64,000 nucleotides of DNA from Beijerinckiaceae bacterium RH AL1 (GCA_901457705.2 LR590083.2:721001-785000), one strand, 5' to 3'; positions 1-9,976 are shown, counted from the first letter of the stretch. The notes: generated from the letters alone by a model not told the origin. Numbers and translations: made by a program.

Positions 1-163
1 AGCCGCATTTGCTTGTGCCGTGGGCTGACGTCGGGGCGGCGTCCGCGCGCGGAGCGGGTACCCGCCCGCGCCGAATCGCGTGGGTCGCGGCCCTTCTCTC
101 GGTCTCGTGAAGCGGCTATATCGGCGCGTGCGAGCTGGCCGGTCGGCCTGCAGGGAAGCTGGA

Positions 164-2125
164 ATGTCGCAAGACGGTATGCGTGGGACGTTTCCGGAGA
201 AGCCGGAGGTCCCGGCGACTCCCGGCATTGACAAGGCGCACCCCGCCGTGGAGCTGGCCGCGGACGGCCATCGCAAGAGCAACTTCCTGTCGATGGCGCT
301 CGCCTCGATCGGCGTCGTCTACGGCGACATCGGCACGAGCCCGCTCTACGCGCTGCGCGAATCGCTCGCGCATTCGAAGAGCCACGGGCTCACCGACGAA
401 TCCATCATCGGCACGGTCTCGCTGCTCGTTTGGGCGCTGTTCTTCACCGTCACCGCGAAATACGTCGTCTTCCTGATGCGGGCTGACAACCGCGGCGAGG
501 GCGGCACGCTCTCGCTCATGGCGCTCGCGCAGCAAAGCCTGGCGCGCCGCTCGACGGTCGTCTTCTTCCTCGGCGTCGCCGGCGCGGCGCTGTTCTCCGG
601 CGATGCGATCATCACGCCGGCGATCTCGGTCCTGTCGGCGCTCGAGGGCCTGAAGCTCGTCACGCCGATCTTCGACCCCTACGTCCAGAAGCTGACGATC
701 CTGATCCTCGTCATGCTGTTCTTCGTGCAGCGCACCGGCACGGCCCGCGTCGCCGCGTTCTTCGGCCCGATCATGCTGTTGTTCTTCGCGACGATCGCGG
801 TGCTCGGGCTCACGCACATCGGCGATGCGCCGCGCATCTTCCAGGCGTTCAACCCCTGGCTCGGGCTGCGCTTCCTGTTCGGGCACGGATTCTACGGCTT
901 CATCGTGCTCGGCTCGGTGTTCCTGTCGGTGACCGGCGCCGAGGCGCTCTACGCCGACATGGGGCACTTCGGCCGCTGGCCGATCCAGGCCGCCTGGGTC
1001 GGCTTCGTCCTGCCGGCGCTGCTGCTCAACTATCTCGGCCAGGGTGCGCTGGTGCTCGCCGATCCGAGCAAGGTCGACGATCCGTTCTTCCACCTCGCGC
1101 CGTCGTGGCTGCTCTTGCCGCTGGTGCTGCTCTCGACGGCGGCCACGGTGATCGCCAGCCAGGCGGTCATCACAGGCGCCTACTCGCTCGCCCGCCAGGC
1201 GATCCAGCTCGGCCTGCTGCCGCGCATGCTGATCCAGCACACCTCGGAGACGCAGGAAGGCCAGATCTTCATCCCGAAGATCAATGTCATGATGCTGATC
1301 GGCGTGCTCGCGCTCGTCGTCGTCTTCCAGAACTCGAGCGCGCTGGCGAACGCCTACGGCATCGCGGTCACCGGCACGATGGTCGTCACGACGACGATCG
1401 CCTTCGTCGTCGTGTGGAAGCTGTGGCGCTGGCCGTTGTGGGCGGCGGGCGCGATCACCGCGCTGTTCCTCATCGTCGATCTCGCCTTCCTCGCCGCGAA
1501 CCCCGTGAAGGTGCTGGAAGGCGGCTACGTGCCGCTGATCCTTGCCGGCGGCGCGATGATCCTGATGTGGACCTGGGTGCGCGGCAACGCGCTGCTCGTG
1601 CGCAAGACGCAGCGCGACTCGATCCCGACGCTCGAGCTGATCCGCATGCTGGAGAAGTCGAAGCCGACGCGCGTCGCCGGCACCGCGATCTTCCTCACCA
1701 ACTCGGCCGACACCGCGCCCTCGTCGCTGATGCACAACCTCAAGCACAACAAGGTGCTGCACGAGCGGGTGATGATCATGTCGGTGAAGACCGAGGTGAC
1801 GCCGCGCGTGCCGCCGCACAAGCGCTACGAGATCGAGGCGCTCGCCGAGGGCTTCACGAAGGTCATCCTGCACTACGGCTACATGGAGAGCCCGCGCATC
1901 CCGTCCGCCCTCGCGGCGCTGCGCAAGTCCGGCTTGAAGTTCGACATCATGACGACGTCGTTCTTCCTCGGGCGGCGCACCATCAAGACCTCGCCGACGT
2001 CGGGCATGCCGATGTGGCAGGACAACCTGTTCGTCGCGCTCTCGAAGCAGGCCGCCAACGCCACGGACTTCTTCGCGATCCCGTCCGATCGCGTCGTAGA
2101 GCTCGGCGCGCAGGTGACGGTCTAG
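164..2125 (+). CDS. kup: Low-affinity potassium uptake protein Kup
   Basis: A 653-residue integral membrane K+ transporter of the KUP/HAK/KT family, which imports potassium by proton symport at the inner membrane. The family signature GVVYGDIGTSPLYALRES lies near residue 50, followed by about twelve hydrophobic segments to roughly residue 480 and a soluble C-terminal domain, which is the normal architecture and length. I chose the ATG at 164 because the family-like sequence begins just after it; an in-frame ATG at 80 would add 28 arginine-rich residues with no family character. The gene stands alone and converges with the GGDEF-EAL gene. No K+ riboswitch is recognisable in the short upstream sequence. 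Confidence 0.95.
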   Translation: MSQDGMRGTFPEKPEVPATPGIDKAHPAVELAADGHRKSNFLSMALASIGVVYGDIGTSPLYALRESLAHSKSHGLTDESIIGTVSLLVWALFFTVTAKYVVFLMRADNRGEGGTLSLMALAQQSLARRSTVVFFLGVAGAALFSGDAIITPAISVLSALEGLKLVTPIFDPYVQKLTILILVMLFFVQRTGTARVAAFFGPIMLLFFATIAVLGLTHIGDAPRIFQAFNPWLGLRFLFGHGFYGFIVLGSVFLSVTGAEALYADMGHFGRWPIQAAWVGFVLPALLLNYLGQGALVLADPSKVDDPFFHLAPSWLLLPLVLLSTAATVIASQAVITGAYSLARQAIQLGLLPRMLIQHTSETQEGQIFIPKINVMMLIGVLALVVVFQNSSALANAYGIAVTGTMVVTTTIAFVVVWKLWRWPLWAAGAITALFLIVDLAFLAANPVKVLEGGYVPLILAGGAMILMWTWVRGNALLVRKTQRDSIPTLELIRMLEKSKPTRVAGTAIFLTNSADTAPSSLMHNLKHNKVLHERVMIMSVKTEVTPRVPPHKRYEIEALAEGFTKVILHYGYMESPRIPSALAALRKSGLKFDIMTTSFFLGRRTIKTSPTSGMPMWQDNLFVALSKQAANATDFFAIPSDRVVELGAQVTV

Positions 2126-2129
2126 GGCG

Positions 2130-4508
2130 CTACGCCGACTTGCGGCGCATCGCCAAGGCCAGCGCCAGCGGCGACTCGCCGGCGACCGGCACGCTCGCGT
2201 GCAGCGCCGCCGATGCCTCGACCAGCATCGCCGGCACCTCGGCCGCCGGCCGCGGCTTGCTCAGCAGATAGCCCTGCAGGTCGTCGCAGCGGCGCGACTT
2301 CAGCGCGAACGCCTGCTCGACCGTCTCGACGCCCTCGGCGGTGACCCGGATGGACAGCCGCCGGGCGAGCGTCAGCATCGCCTCGACGATCGCCTGGTCC
2401 TCGAGCTTGTGGATGTTGCGCACGAAGGCGCGGTCGATCTTGATCCTGTCGACGGGGAACTGGGTCAGGTAGCTCAGCGAGGAGTAGCCCGTCCCGAAGT
2501 CGTCGAGCGCGATCGTGATGCCGCTTTCGCGCAGCGCGTTCAGGTGGCCCAGCGCGCGCGCCGAGCCGCCGAGGAAGACGCCCTCCGTCACCTCGATCTC
2601 GAGGCGCGAGGCCGGCATGCCGGCGAGCTGCAGGGCGCGCGCGACGCTGTGCAGGAAATCGGGCTCGGCGAGCTCCTTCGGCGAGACGTTGACGGCGAGG
2701 CGCACGGCATGCGGCCAGGTCGCGGCATCGCGGCAGGCCTGGGCCAGCACGAAGCGCCCGATCGGCGTGATGAGGCCGCAGCTCTCCGCGGCCGGAATGA
2801 AGTCGGCCGGCGACACCAGCCCGCGCGTCGGCGAGCGCCAGCGCACCAGCGCCTCGAAGGCGGCGACCTCGCCCGTCGCGAGGTCGACCTGCGGCTGGTA
2901 GTGCAGCTCCAGCTCGCCGCGCGCGAGCGCGAGCTTGATGTCGGCCTCGAGCGCGCGCTTCTCGATCACCGCCATCTCGTCGGCCTCGGCGAAGGTGCGG
3001 AAGGTGCCCTTGCCGTCCGCCTTGGCGCGGTAGAGCGCGAGGTCGGCCTTGCCGAGCAGCGCGTCGGGCGTCGTCGCATGGCGCGGCGCGTAGGCGATGC
3101 CGATGCTTGCGGCGATCGCCACGCCGATGCCGTCGATGTCGAAGGGCGCGCCGAGCACGTCGAGCAGGCGCTTGGCGAGATCGTCGGCGCGGGCCGGCGT
3201 CGCGGCGAGCCAGATCGCGAACTCGTCGCCGCCGAGGCGGGCGACCAGCGCTTCGGCCGGGGCGGCCGCGGCGAGGCGTCGCGCGGCCTCCTTCAGGACG
3301 CGATCGCCGGCGGCATGGCCGAGCCCGTCGTTGGTCGACTTGAAGCCGTCGAGGTCGATGTAGAGCAGGGCGTGCCACTGCCCGCCGAGGGCCGCCGCAG
3401 CGCAATCGGCCCCGACGCGGGTGCGAAAATTCTCGCGGTTGGCCAGCTCGGTCAGCGAATCGAAGTTCGCGAGATAGGCGATGCGCGCCTCGGTGCCGCG
3501 CGCCGCCGTGATGTCGTTGCCGAAGCCGCGATAGCCGGCGAAGGCGCCCGTCGCGTCGACGCGCGGCTTGCCGGAGAGCTTCCACCAGACGGCGCCGCTC
3601 GGCGTCGCGATCTCGACGAGCCGGTCGCGGAACGGCTTGCGATCGGCCATGGCGCGACGGACGGCGCGCGCCCCCTCGCTCGGCGTCGCGCCGGCCGCCT
3701 TCGGCGCGAGCAGCGACTTGAACAGGGCGCGTTCGATCGCCGACGCGGGCTGGCCGAGCGAGGCCGCCATGTCCGGCGCCGCACCGCGCAGCCGCCCCGC
3801 CGCGTCGGTCTCGAAGACCCAGCCTTGGGCGCCGGCTTCCTCGTCGAGCAGCAGCGTGTCCATCGTCTCGGCGAGATCGTCGGCGCGCAGACGGTCGCAG
3901 GCCGCGGCGGTGTCGGCTTGTTCTCTCTGCCGCAGGCTCAAGCCGATGCCGACGGCCGCGAGCAGGACGAAGGGCGCGAGGCCGATCTCGATGCCGCCGT
4001 GCAGGACGAGGCCCAGCGTGCCGACAAGCGCAAGGGGAGCGAGCGCAAGGAGGCCGACCGTGGCAAGCGGCCCGACGAGCGCGGTGCAGCCGAGCGCCGC
4101 CGCCACGACGGCGACGAGGATCGCGCAGCGCGGCGCGTCGGCGATGCCGAGCGCGACGACGACCATGGCGGCGAGGGCGGCGCCGGCGACGAAGGCCACG
4201 GCGCCGGCGATCCCGAGCCGCAGGCGGCGGGTGCGCGACGGCTGGAGCAGGCTCGCGGCGAGGACGGACGCGGCCGCCGCGCCGGCGCTCGCCACCAGAA
4301 GCTCGACAAGGAGACCGCGGGCCGACGAGGTCCATCCGACGGCAGCCAGCACGCAGGCCAGCAGGAGAAAGGCAAGCGCCGCGCGCGGCAGCGCGGCGAT
4401 CGTCGCGGTGAGCTGCTCGGTCTCGACGCGCTGGCGCAGCGCGCTGGTGGGGGCCCGGTACACGCCCGATGGCGCGGCGCCGGCAGTCGGCGGTCCGGCG
4501 AGTGACAT
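2130..4508 (-). CDS. Membrane-bound GGDEF-EAL cyclic-di-GMP protein
   Basis: A 792-residue protein expected to make and/or break cyclic di-GMP. Residues about 40-190 hold several hydrophobic segments (membrane sensor or anchor), 200-335 look like a PAS domain, 345-505 are the GGDEF domain with an intact GGDEF at 426-430, and 530-785 are the EAL domain with EALVRW from residue 551, DDFGTGYSSLSYL and AEGVET. All key catalytic motifs of both domains appear intact, so cyclase, phosphodiesterase or switchable activity are all possible. It ends five bases after kup on the opposite strand and is probably monocistronic. Its signal is unknown. Confidence 0.93.
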   Translation of the reverse strand: MSLAGPPTAGAAPSGVYRAPTSALRQRVETEQLTATIAALPRAALAFLLLACVLAAVGWTSSARGLLVELLVASAGAAAASVLAASLLQPSRTRRLRLGIAGAVAFVAGAALAAMVVVALGIADAPRCAILVAVVAAALGCTALVGPLATVGLLALAPLALVGTLGLVLHGGIEIGLAPFVLLAAVGIGLSLRQREQADTAAACDRLRADDLAETMDTLLLDEEAGAQGWVFETDAAGRLRGAAPDMAASLGQPASAIERALFKSLLAPKAAGATPSEGARAVRRAMADRKPFRDRLVEIATPSGAVWWKLSGKPRVDATGAFAGYRGFGNDITAARGTEARIAYLANFDSLTELANRENFRTRVGADCAAAALGGQWHALLYIDLDGFKSTNDGLGHAAGDRVLKEAARRLAAAAPAEALVARLGGDEFAIWLAATPARADDLAKRLLDVLGAPFDIDGIGVAIAASIGIAYAPRHATTPDALLGKADLALYRAKADGKGTFRTFAEADEMAVIEKRALEADIKLALARGELELHYQPQVDLATGEVAAFEALVRWRSPTRGLVSPADFIPAAESCGLITPIGRFVLAQACRDAATWPHAVRLAVNVSPKELAEPDFLHSVARALQLAGMPASRLEIEVTEGVFLGGSARALGHLNALRESGITIALDDFGTGYSSLSYLTQFPVDRIKIDRAFVRNIHKLEDQAIVEAMLTLARRLSIRVTAEGVETVEQAFALKSRRCDDLQGYLLSKPRPAAEVPAMLVEASAALHASVPVAGESPLALALAMRRKSA

Positions 4509-4633
4509 CGGTGTGCGTTTACCCTTGTGATCCCCGCCGGAACCCTGAGCCTTAATCGTTGCGATTGGGTTGACGCAGCGTTGGGCAGGCGCACCTCAGG
4601 TTGTCGTGTTGCGCCATTGCACGCGATCTCGCG

Positions 4634-5500
4634 TCAGCGCGCGCCGACCGCGCGGAACGCGGCCCCGACATGGCGCATGATCTCCTGCGAGCGGGTGTCG
4701 GTGAGGCGCGTGCGCAGCATCACGTCGGCGGCCGGCAGCGGCGGAAGGCCGAACGCGTCGCCGACCTCGACGGCGTCGCGCGGCGCGACGCGATGCGCCA
4801 GGGCGGCCACGGCGAGGCCGGCGCTGACCGCAGCGCCGAGCGCCATCACGCCGCCGCCGACATAGACCGCGGCCCAGGGGATGCCGGCCTCGTCGAGCAG
4901 CGTCGCGACGATGGCGCGGACGCCGCAGGGCTCGGCGAGCGTGGCGAGGCGGAGCGTCTCGCCCGCGCGGTGCTGGAAGCCGGGCGCCGCGAACCAGCCG
5001 AAGCGCTCGGTCGCGAGCACCACGCCCGCCTCGTGCGCGCTCTCGCGCCGCACGATCACCGCGTCGATGTCGTTGCGGTCGAACCGCGCGGCGAGATCGC
5101 GCGAGGCGCCGATGGTGACCTCGATGACGAGGGCGGGATCGTGCGCCGCGAGGCGGGCGACGAGGCTCGGCAGCTCGGGGCCTGCGATATGATCGCTGAT
5201 GCCGAGCGAAAGCCGCCGCGGCGGCGGCGGGGCGAGGGCGGCGAGGGCGCGTTCGTGCGCGGCAAGCAGGTCGCGGGCGCCCGGCAGGAAGTTGTCGCCG
5301 CGCGCCGAGAGCCGCACGTGCCGCGGCGTGCGGTCGAGCAGGCGGCAGCCGAGCTGCTGCTCGAGGCGCTTCACTTTCAGGCTGATCGTCGCCTGCGAGG
5401 TGTCGAGCGCCTCGGCCGCGCGCGTAAAGCTGCCGAAGTCGGCGACCAGAACGAAGGCCTGGACGGTCTCGATATCGAGCGGATGCAGCGTGACAGTCAT
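4634..5500 (-). CDS. LysR-family transcriptional regulator
   Basis: A LysR-type regulator of 288 residues. The N-terminal winged helix-turn-helix (FGSFTRAAEALDTSQATISL near residue 20) is followed by a periplasmic-binding-protein-like effector domain. I chose the ATG at 5500 because the family normally starts a few residues before the helix-turn-helix; an upstream ATG at 5590 would overlap the divergent gene. It is transcribed away from the DUF4865-tautomerase pair across an 88-bp shared promoter region, the usual arrangement in which a LysR protein controls itself and the divergent operon. The effector is not evident. Confidence 0.9.
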   Translation of the reverse strand: MTVTLHPLDIETVQAFVLVADFGSFTRAAEALDTSQATISLKVKRLEQQLGCRLLDRTPRHVRLSARGDNFLPGARDLLAAHERALAALAPPPPRRLSLGISDHIAGPELPSLVARLAAHDPALVIEVTIGASRDLAARFDRNDIDAVIVRRESAHEAGVVLATERFGWFAAPGFQHRAGETLRLATLAEPCGVRAIVATLLDEAGIPWAAVYVGGGVMALGAAVSAGLAVAALAHRVAPRDAVEVGDAFGLPPLPAADVMLRTRLTDTRSQEIMRHVGAAFRAVGAR

Positions 5501-5588
5501 TTCAAGAGACAATCTCTGAAATATCCAATCATGTCTGTTTTTAATGATTGAGCCGCGCCATGTCGAGCCTGGAACACAGGAGGCGCTC

Positions 5589-6172
5589 ATGCTGGCACTG
5601 CGGTACGCGCATCGGCTTCCGGCCGACTACGCGCTCGAGACGATCCGCGCGCGGGCCGCGGCACGCGGGCCGCAGTGGGATGCGACGCCCAAGCTCGCCT
5701 TCAAGGCGTTCGCGATCCGCACACGCGGCGTCGCCGGCGCCTCGGCGAACGTCTACGCCTCGATCTACCTCTGGCTGGACGCTGCGGCGGCGACGGGCAT
5801 GCTGGCCGATCCCGATCGCTTCGGCGCCGTCATCGCCGCGTTCGGCCGGCCGTCGGTCGATCTCAGCCTTCCGCTCGCGGCGCGCGCCATAGGCGACGGC
5901 CGCGACGTCCGCGCGCTGGTGCAGGACGAGGTCGCGCTCGATGCCGACGTCGACCCCGCGGCGCTGCGCGCGTCCGAGGCGGCGCGCGTCGCCGATGCGC
6001 TGGGCGATCCCGATGTGCTCGCCGCGATGTCGGCGCTCGATCCGACGGCTTGGCGGCTGACCCGCACCGTGCTTCTGCGCACGCCCATAGAAGCGGCGCG
6101 GAGCGGCACCGCGTACGACGTCGCCTATCTCGCGCGCCCTGGCTGGGCGCGGCTCAAGCAGGGAGAAAGCTG
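5589..6172 (+). CDS. DUF4865 family protein
   Basis: The reading frame ends with TGA at 6171-6173. The product is a 194-residue soluble protein that I assign to DUF4865 from its N-terminal LPADYALETIRARAAARG block, the following FKAFAIRTRG and the tyrosine-rich NVYASIYLWLD segment. The family has no established reaction. I chose the ATG at 5589 because a strong AGGAGG lies at 5578-5583; the in-frame ATG at 5544 has no such site and overlaps the operator region. The stop overlaps the start of the tautomerase gene (TGATG), so the two are translationally coupled, and both are divergent from a LysR gene. Inference: a small catabolic or detoxification module. Confidence 0.75.
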
Positions 6173-6553
6173 ATGCCCCTCGTTCGGATCTCGCTCCGTC
6201 ACGGCAAGGATGCCGCCTACAAGAAGGCGCTCGTCGACGGCATCTACGGCGCCATGAGCCAAGCATTCGGGGTGCCGAAGGACGATCTCTTCATGGTCGT
6301 CCACGAGCACGACGCCGACGCGTTCTTCTACAGCCCGAGCTATCTCGATATCGCGCGCAGCGACGATCTCGTGATGATCCAGATCACCGCCAACAACACG
6401 CGCGAGCTGCCGCAGAAGAAGGCCTTCTACCAGGCCGTCGCTGACGCGCTTGCCCGTTCGCCCGGCGTGCGCAAGGAGGACGTCTTCATCAACCTCGTCG
6501 AGGTGAAGAAGGAGAACTGGTCGTTCGGCAGCGGCATCGCGCAGTACGCTTGA
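6173..6553 (+). CDS. Tautomerase (4-oxalocrotonate tautomerase-like) family protein
   Basis: A 126-residue protein beginning Met-Pro-Leu-Val. Removal of Met would expose the N-terminal proline that is the catalytic base of the tautomerase superfamily. The tandem beta-alpha-beta pattern and length fit the longer, fused 4-OT-like members rather than the ~60-residue monomers. The start is fixed by the TGATG overlap with the DUF4865 gene. Members isomerise enols or dehalogenate small unsaturated acids; the substrate here cannot be read from sequence. It is presumably controlled by the divergent LysR protein. Confidence 0.85.
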   Translation: MPLVRISLRHGKDAAYKKALVDGIYGAMSQAFGVPKDDLFMVVHEHDADAFFYSPSYLDIARSDDLVMIQITANNTRELPQKKAFYQAVADALARSPGVRKEDVFINLVEVKKENWSFGSGIAQYA

Positions 6554-6575
6554 GGCGCCGCCGGCCGGACGCGGC

Positions 6576-8078
6576 CTAGTTCACCGGGACCGCGACGAAG
6601 CGGACCTCGCCCTGCGCGTTGGCGACGAGCAGCAGCGCGGTCTTCTTCGCGCCGCCCTTCAGCGCGCGGATCTTGTCGGCGGCAGCGGCCGGCTCGCTCA
6701 CCGGCTCCTGGTTGATCTCCACCAGAATCTCGCCGGGATGCAGCTGCTTGTCGGCAGCCGGCGAGTTCGGTGCGACGTCGCTGATGACGACGCCCGACGA
6801 CACGCTGTCGTTGATCGTGAACTTCTGCCGCGTCTCGGCGGTGAGGCCGGAGAAGGTCATGCCGAGCGCGCTCTGCACGGCGGCGGGGCCCGGCGGCGTC
6901 GCGGCGTCGGGCTTGGCGCCGCTGCTCGTCGCCGCGACCTTGGTCACGTCGTCGAGCCGGCCGAGCCGGACCGTCTTCGTCAGCTGCTTGCCCTTGCGCA
7001 TCACGACGACCGGCACCTCCTTGCCGACCGGGGTGAGCGCGACGATCTTCGGCAGCTCGCGCGATTCCTTCACGTCGTGGCCGTCGAAGGAGACGATCAC
7101 GTCGCCGGTCTCGATGCCGGCCGCGGCGGCGGGGCCTTTCGCGTCGGTGCCGGACACCAGCGCGCCGCGCACCTTTCCGAGATCGAGGCTCTCGGCGATC
7201 GTGTCGTCGACGTTCTGGATGCGCACGCCGAGCCAGCCGCGCCGCACCTCGCCGTACTTCTCGAGCTGGTCGATCACGGGCATCACGGTCGACGCCGGCG
7301 TCGCGAAGCCGATGCCGATCGAGCCGCCCGACGGCGACAGGATCGCCGTGTTGATGCCGATGACCTCGCCCGCCATGTTGAACAGCGGGCCGCCGGAGTT
7401 GCCCTTGTTGATGGCGGCGTCCGTCTGGATGTAGTTGTCGTAGGGACCGCTATCGATGTTGCGGTGGCGCGCCGACACGATGCCCGCGGTCACCGTGCCG
7501 CCGAGGCCGAACGGGTTGCCGACCGCCATCACCCAGTCGCCGACGCGCATGGCTTCCGAGTCGCCGAACTTCACCGCCTTCAGCGGCTTCTCCGGCTTAA
7601 CCTGCAGCACCGCCACGTCGACCTTGGTGTCCGTGCCGAGCACCTTGGCGCGCAGCTTCTGGCCGTCCGTGAAGATGACGGTGATCTCGTTGGCGTCGGC
7701 GATGACGTGGTTGTTGGTGATGATGATCCCCTTGGGATCGACCACGAAGCCCGAGCCGAGCGAGTTCGATTGGCGCTCGCCGTGATGCGGCGCGTCGTCG
7801 CCGTGACGCTTCTTGAAGAACTCGTCGAAGAGGTCGTCGAACGGCGTGCCCTGCTGGCCCGGCGCACTCTGCGGGCCGTCGGAATCGTCGTTGCTCGCCT
7901 GCTTCTTGTCCTCGACCGTCTGGGTCGCCGAGATGTTGACGACGGCATCGCTCACGGCGGCCGCTTCGTCGGCCAGCGAGTCCGGCCCGCGCGCGGCAGC
8001 AGGCGTCGCGATCGCAAGACCGAGGCCGCTCGCGATGAGCGCGATTCGCGCCAGGCCGGCGAGCGAAAGGGGAGTCAT
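6576..8078 (-). CDS. DegP/HtrA-type periplasmic serine endoprotease
   Basis: A Do-family protease of about 500 residues: signal peptide (LARIALIASGLGLAIATPAA), trypsin-like domain and two PDZ domains. The catalytic triad is visible as His in ITNNHVIADANE, Asp in TKVDVAVLQV and Ser in GNSGGPLF. The glutamine/asparagine-rich, acidic segment between signal peptide and protease domain corresponds to the LA-loop region. The start is ambiguous between ATG at 8078 and at 8090; I took 8078 because it gives a compact signal peptide. It acts in periplasmic protein quality control. It is divergent from the marR-like gene. Confidence 0.94.
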   Translation of the reverse strand: MTPLSLAGLARIALIASGLGLAIATPAAARGPDSLADEAAAVSDAVVNISATQTVEDKKQASNDDSDGPQSAPGQQGTPFDDLFDEFFKKRHGDDAPHHGERQSNSLGSGFVVDPKGIIITNNHVIADANEITVIFTDGQKLRAKVLGTDTKVDVAVLQVKPEKPLKAVKFGDSEAMRVGDWVMAVGNPFGLGGTVTAGIVSARHRNIDSGPYDNYIQTDAAINKGNSGGPLFNMAGEVIGINTAILSPSGGSIGIGFATPASTVMPVIDQLEKYGEVRRGWLGVRIQNVDDTIAESLDLGKVRGALVSGTDAKGPAAAAGIETGDVIVSFDGHDVKESRELPKIVALTPVGKEVPVVVMRKGKQLTKTVRLGRLDDVTKVAATSSGAKPDAATPPGPAAVQSALGMTFSGLTAETRQKFTINDSVSSGVVISDVAPNSPAADKQLHPGEILVEINQEPVSEPAAAADKIRALKGGAKKTALLLVANAQGEVRFVAVPVN

Positions 8079-8286
8079 GGGCGAGCCCATCCTGTTCGAT
8101 ACTCCTAACGGGTCCAACGCGGCGCGTCGGCGACCAAGTTCAGGCGAACTCCATCTGCCGCGCAAGTCAATTTGGTGGCGTGCGCTCGACCGCCGCAAGC
8201 AGCCGGGCGCGGGCGCCGCTTGTGCGCGCTTTAAATTGCCCGCAATCGAAAGTGGCGCGGCCGAAGAAAACGTCTAAATCTTCCTG

Positions 8287-8748
8287 ATGTCAGCCTCGCC
8301 GGCCCTCGCCCTAAGCAAGCAGCTCTGCTTTGCGGTGTATTCCACCTCCCACGCGTTCACGCGCGCGTACAGAGCGCTGCTCGACCCGCTTGGGCTGACC
8401 TATCCGCAATATCTGGTGCTGCTCGTGCTGTGGGAGACCGACGGCCTGCGGGTGAAGGAGATCGGCGCGAAGCTCTTTCTCGATTCCGGCACCTTGACCC
8501 CGTTGCTGAAGCGCCTCGAGAGCCTCGGCTACGTGCGGCGCGTGCGCGATCCCTCCGACGAGCGGCAGGTCACGATCCTGCTCACGCCGGCGGGACAGGC
8601 GCTCGAGCGCAAGGCCGCCACCGTGCCCGAGGACATGTCCTGCATGGCGCAGATCGAGGAAGCCGAGATGGTCGCGCTCATCGAGCGGCTGAACCGGCTG
8701 CGCGGCTCGCTCCAAGGGGCCTGCGGCGAGGCGCTGGAGCCTGCATGA
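8287..8748 (+). CDS. ohrR: MarR-family regulator of the OhrR (organic peroxide sensing) type
   Basis: A 153-residue winged-helix repressor. KQLCFAVYS places a cysteine at position 14, matching the reactive cysteine of OhrR, and a second cysteine at 119 (EDMSCMAQ) matches the resolving cysteine of two-Cys OhrR proteins. DNA-binding and wing segments ([24 protein letters not shown]) are intact. Known OhrR proteins repress the peroxidase gene ohr, but no ohr gene is present in this window; the next gene overlaps by four bases (ATGA) and is a cinA-like gene. Target assignment is therefore inference. Confidence 0.85.
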   Translation: MSASPALALSKQLCFAVYSTSHAFTRAYRALLDPLGLTYPQYLVLLVLWETDGLRVKEIGAKLFLDSGTLTPLLKRLESLGYVRRVRDPSDERQVTILLTPAGQALERKAATVPEDMSCMAQIEEAEMVALIERLNRLRGSLQGACGEALEPA

Positions 8749-9473
8749 GCGTCACAGCGGCGATCCTCGTCATCGGCGACGAGATTCTCTCCGGGCGCAC
8801 CAAGGACAAGAACATCGGCGTCATCGCCGATCGGTGCACCGAGCTCGGCATCGACCTGCGCGAGGTCCGCATCGTCCCCGACGAGCTCGACGAGATCGTC
8901 GCCGCCGTCAAAGCCCTCAAGGCGCGCTACACCTATCTCTTCACGACGGGCGGCATCGGCCCGACGCACGACGACATCACGGCCGACGCTGTTGCGGCGG
9001 CGTTCGGCGTCGGCATCTCCGAGGACCCGCGGGCGATCGCGCTCCTGCTCGAGCGCATCAAGCCGGAGGATCTGAACGAGGCGCGCCGCCGCATGGCCCG
9101 CATCCCGCACGGCGCCGAGCTCGTCGAGAACGAGGTGTCGAAGGCTCCGGGCTTCTGGATCGGCAACGTCATCGTGATGGCCGGCGTGCCGGCGATCATG
9201 AAGATGATGCTCGAGGCGGTGACGCCGAAGCTGAAGGTCGGCAGCCGCACGGTGTCGAAGTCGGTCGCCGCCGGCCGCCTGCCCGAGGGCACCTACGCCG
9301 CCGCGCTGACGGCGATCGCCGCCGCGCATCCCTCGGTGTCGATCGGGTCGTATCCGAGCATCCGCGATGGGCAGTTCCACAACGAGATCGTCGTGCGCGG
9401 CAAGGACGCCGACGAGGTCGACGATGTCGCCTCGCGCGTCGAGACGATGGTGCGCGGCTTCGAGGCGGGGTGA
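8745..9473 (+). CDS. CinA-like / molybdopterin-binding domain protein
   Basis: A 242-residue protein with the MoCF/MoaB-like fold of the CinA N-terminal domain: [17 protein letters not shown] at the start and [20 protein letters not shown] near residue 65. It lacks the C-terminal nicotinamide-nucleotide amidase domain, as many alphaproteobacterial homologues do. Its ATG overlaps the stop of the ohrR-like gene and its TGA overlaps the ATG of gpt, so three genes are packed as one translationally coupled unit. The true substrate of stand-alone members is unclear; the name competence/damage-inducible protein is historical. Confidence 0.87.
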   Translation: MSVTAAILVIGDEILSGRTKDKNIGVIADRCTELGIDLREVRIVPDELDEIVAAVKALKARYTYLFTTGGIGPTHDDITADAVAAAFGVGISEDPRAIALLLERIKPEDLNEARRRMARIPHGAELVENEVSKAPGFWIGNVIVMAGVPAIMKMMLEAVTPKLKVGSRTVSKSVAAGRLPEGTYAAALTAIAAAHPSVSIGSYPSIRDGQFHNEIVVRGKDADEVDDVASRVETMVRGFEAG

Positions 9474-9976
9474 TGGAGCAGAACCGCGCCTTCCCGGTCT
9501 CCTGGGACCAGTTCCACCGCGACTGTCGGGCGCTCGCGTGGCGGCTCAGCGCGCTGGGGCCGTTCTCGGCGATGGTGACGGTGACGCGCGGCGGCCTCGT
9601 GCCGGCGGCGATCGTCGCGCGCGAGCTGTCGATCCGCGTCATCGAGACGGTATCGATCTCGAGCTACCACGGCGAGGCCGGCGCCAACGAGGCCACCCAG
9701 GGCGCGGCGACGATCCTCAAGGGCATGGCCGCGGAGATTTCGGCCGGCGGCGGCGAGGGCATCCTCATCGTCGACGATCTCGTCGACACGGGACAGACCG
9801 CGCGCGTGATGCGCGACCTGCTGCCGAAGGCGCACCTCGCCACGGTCTATGCGAAACCGGCGGGCCGGCCGCTCGTCGACACCTTCGTCACCGAGGTGTC
9901 GCAGGATACCTGGATCTACTTTCCGTGGGATCTCGGGCTCAGCTTCCAGTCGCCGATCGGCGGCGGCAAGGCGTAG
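9473..9976 (+). CDS. gpt: Xanthine-guanine phosphoribosyltransferase
   Basis: A 167-residue type I phosphoribosyltransferase. The PRPP-binding motif [16 protein letters not shown] sits near residue 100, and [16 protein letters not shown] at the start and [19 protein letters not shown] match the Gpt family. It salvages guanine and xanthine to GMP and XMP in the cytoplasm. The start overlaps the stop of the CinA-like gene (TGATG), which gives a coupled operon ohrR-cinA-gpt. Confidence 0.93.
   Translation: MEQNRAFPVSWDQFHRDCRALAWRLSALGPFSAMVTVTRGGLVPAAIVARELSIRVIETVSISSYHGEAGANEATQGAATILKGMAAEISAGGGEGILIVDDLVDTGQTARVMRDLLPKAHLATVYAKPAGRPLVDTFVTEVSQDTWIYFPWDLGLSFQSPIGGGKA

Noticed and set aside
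116..1873. Very long open frame opposite kup
   Set aside because: Its product is Arg/His/Asp-rich without family character, the usual shadow of a high-GC gene on the other strand; kup itself has clear family motifs.
2199..4505. Long rightward frame opposite the GGDEF-EAL gene
   Set aside because: Same reason: Arg/Gly/Ala-rich translation with no domain, while the opposite strand has intact GGDEF and EAL motifs.
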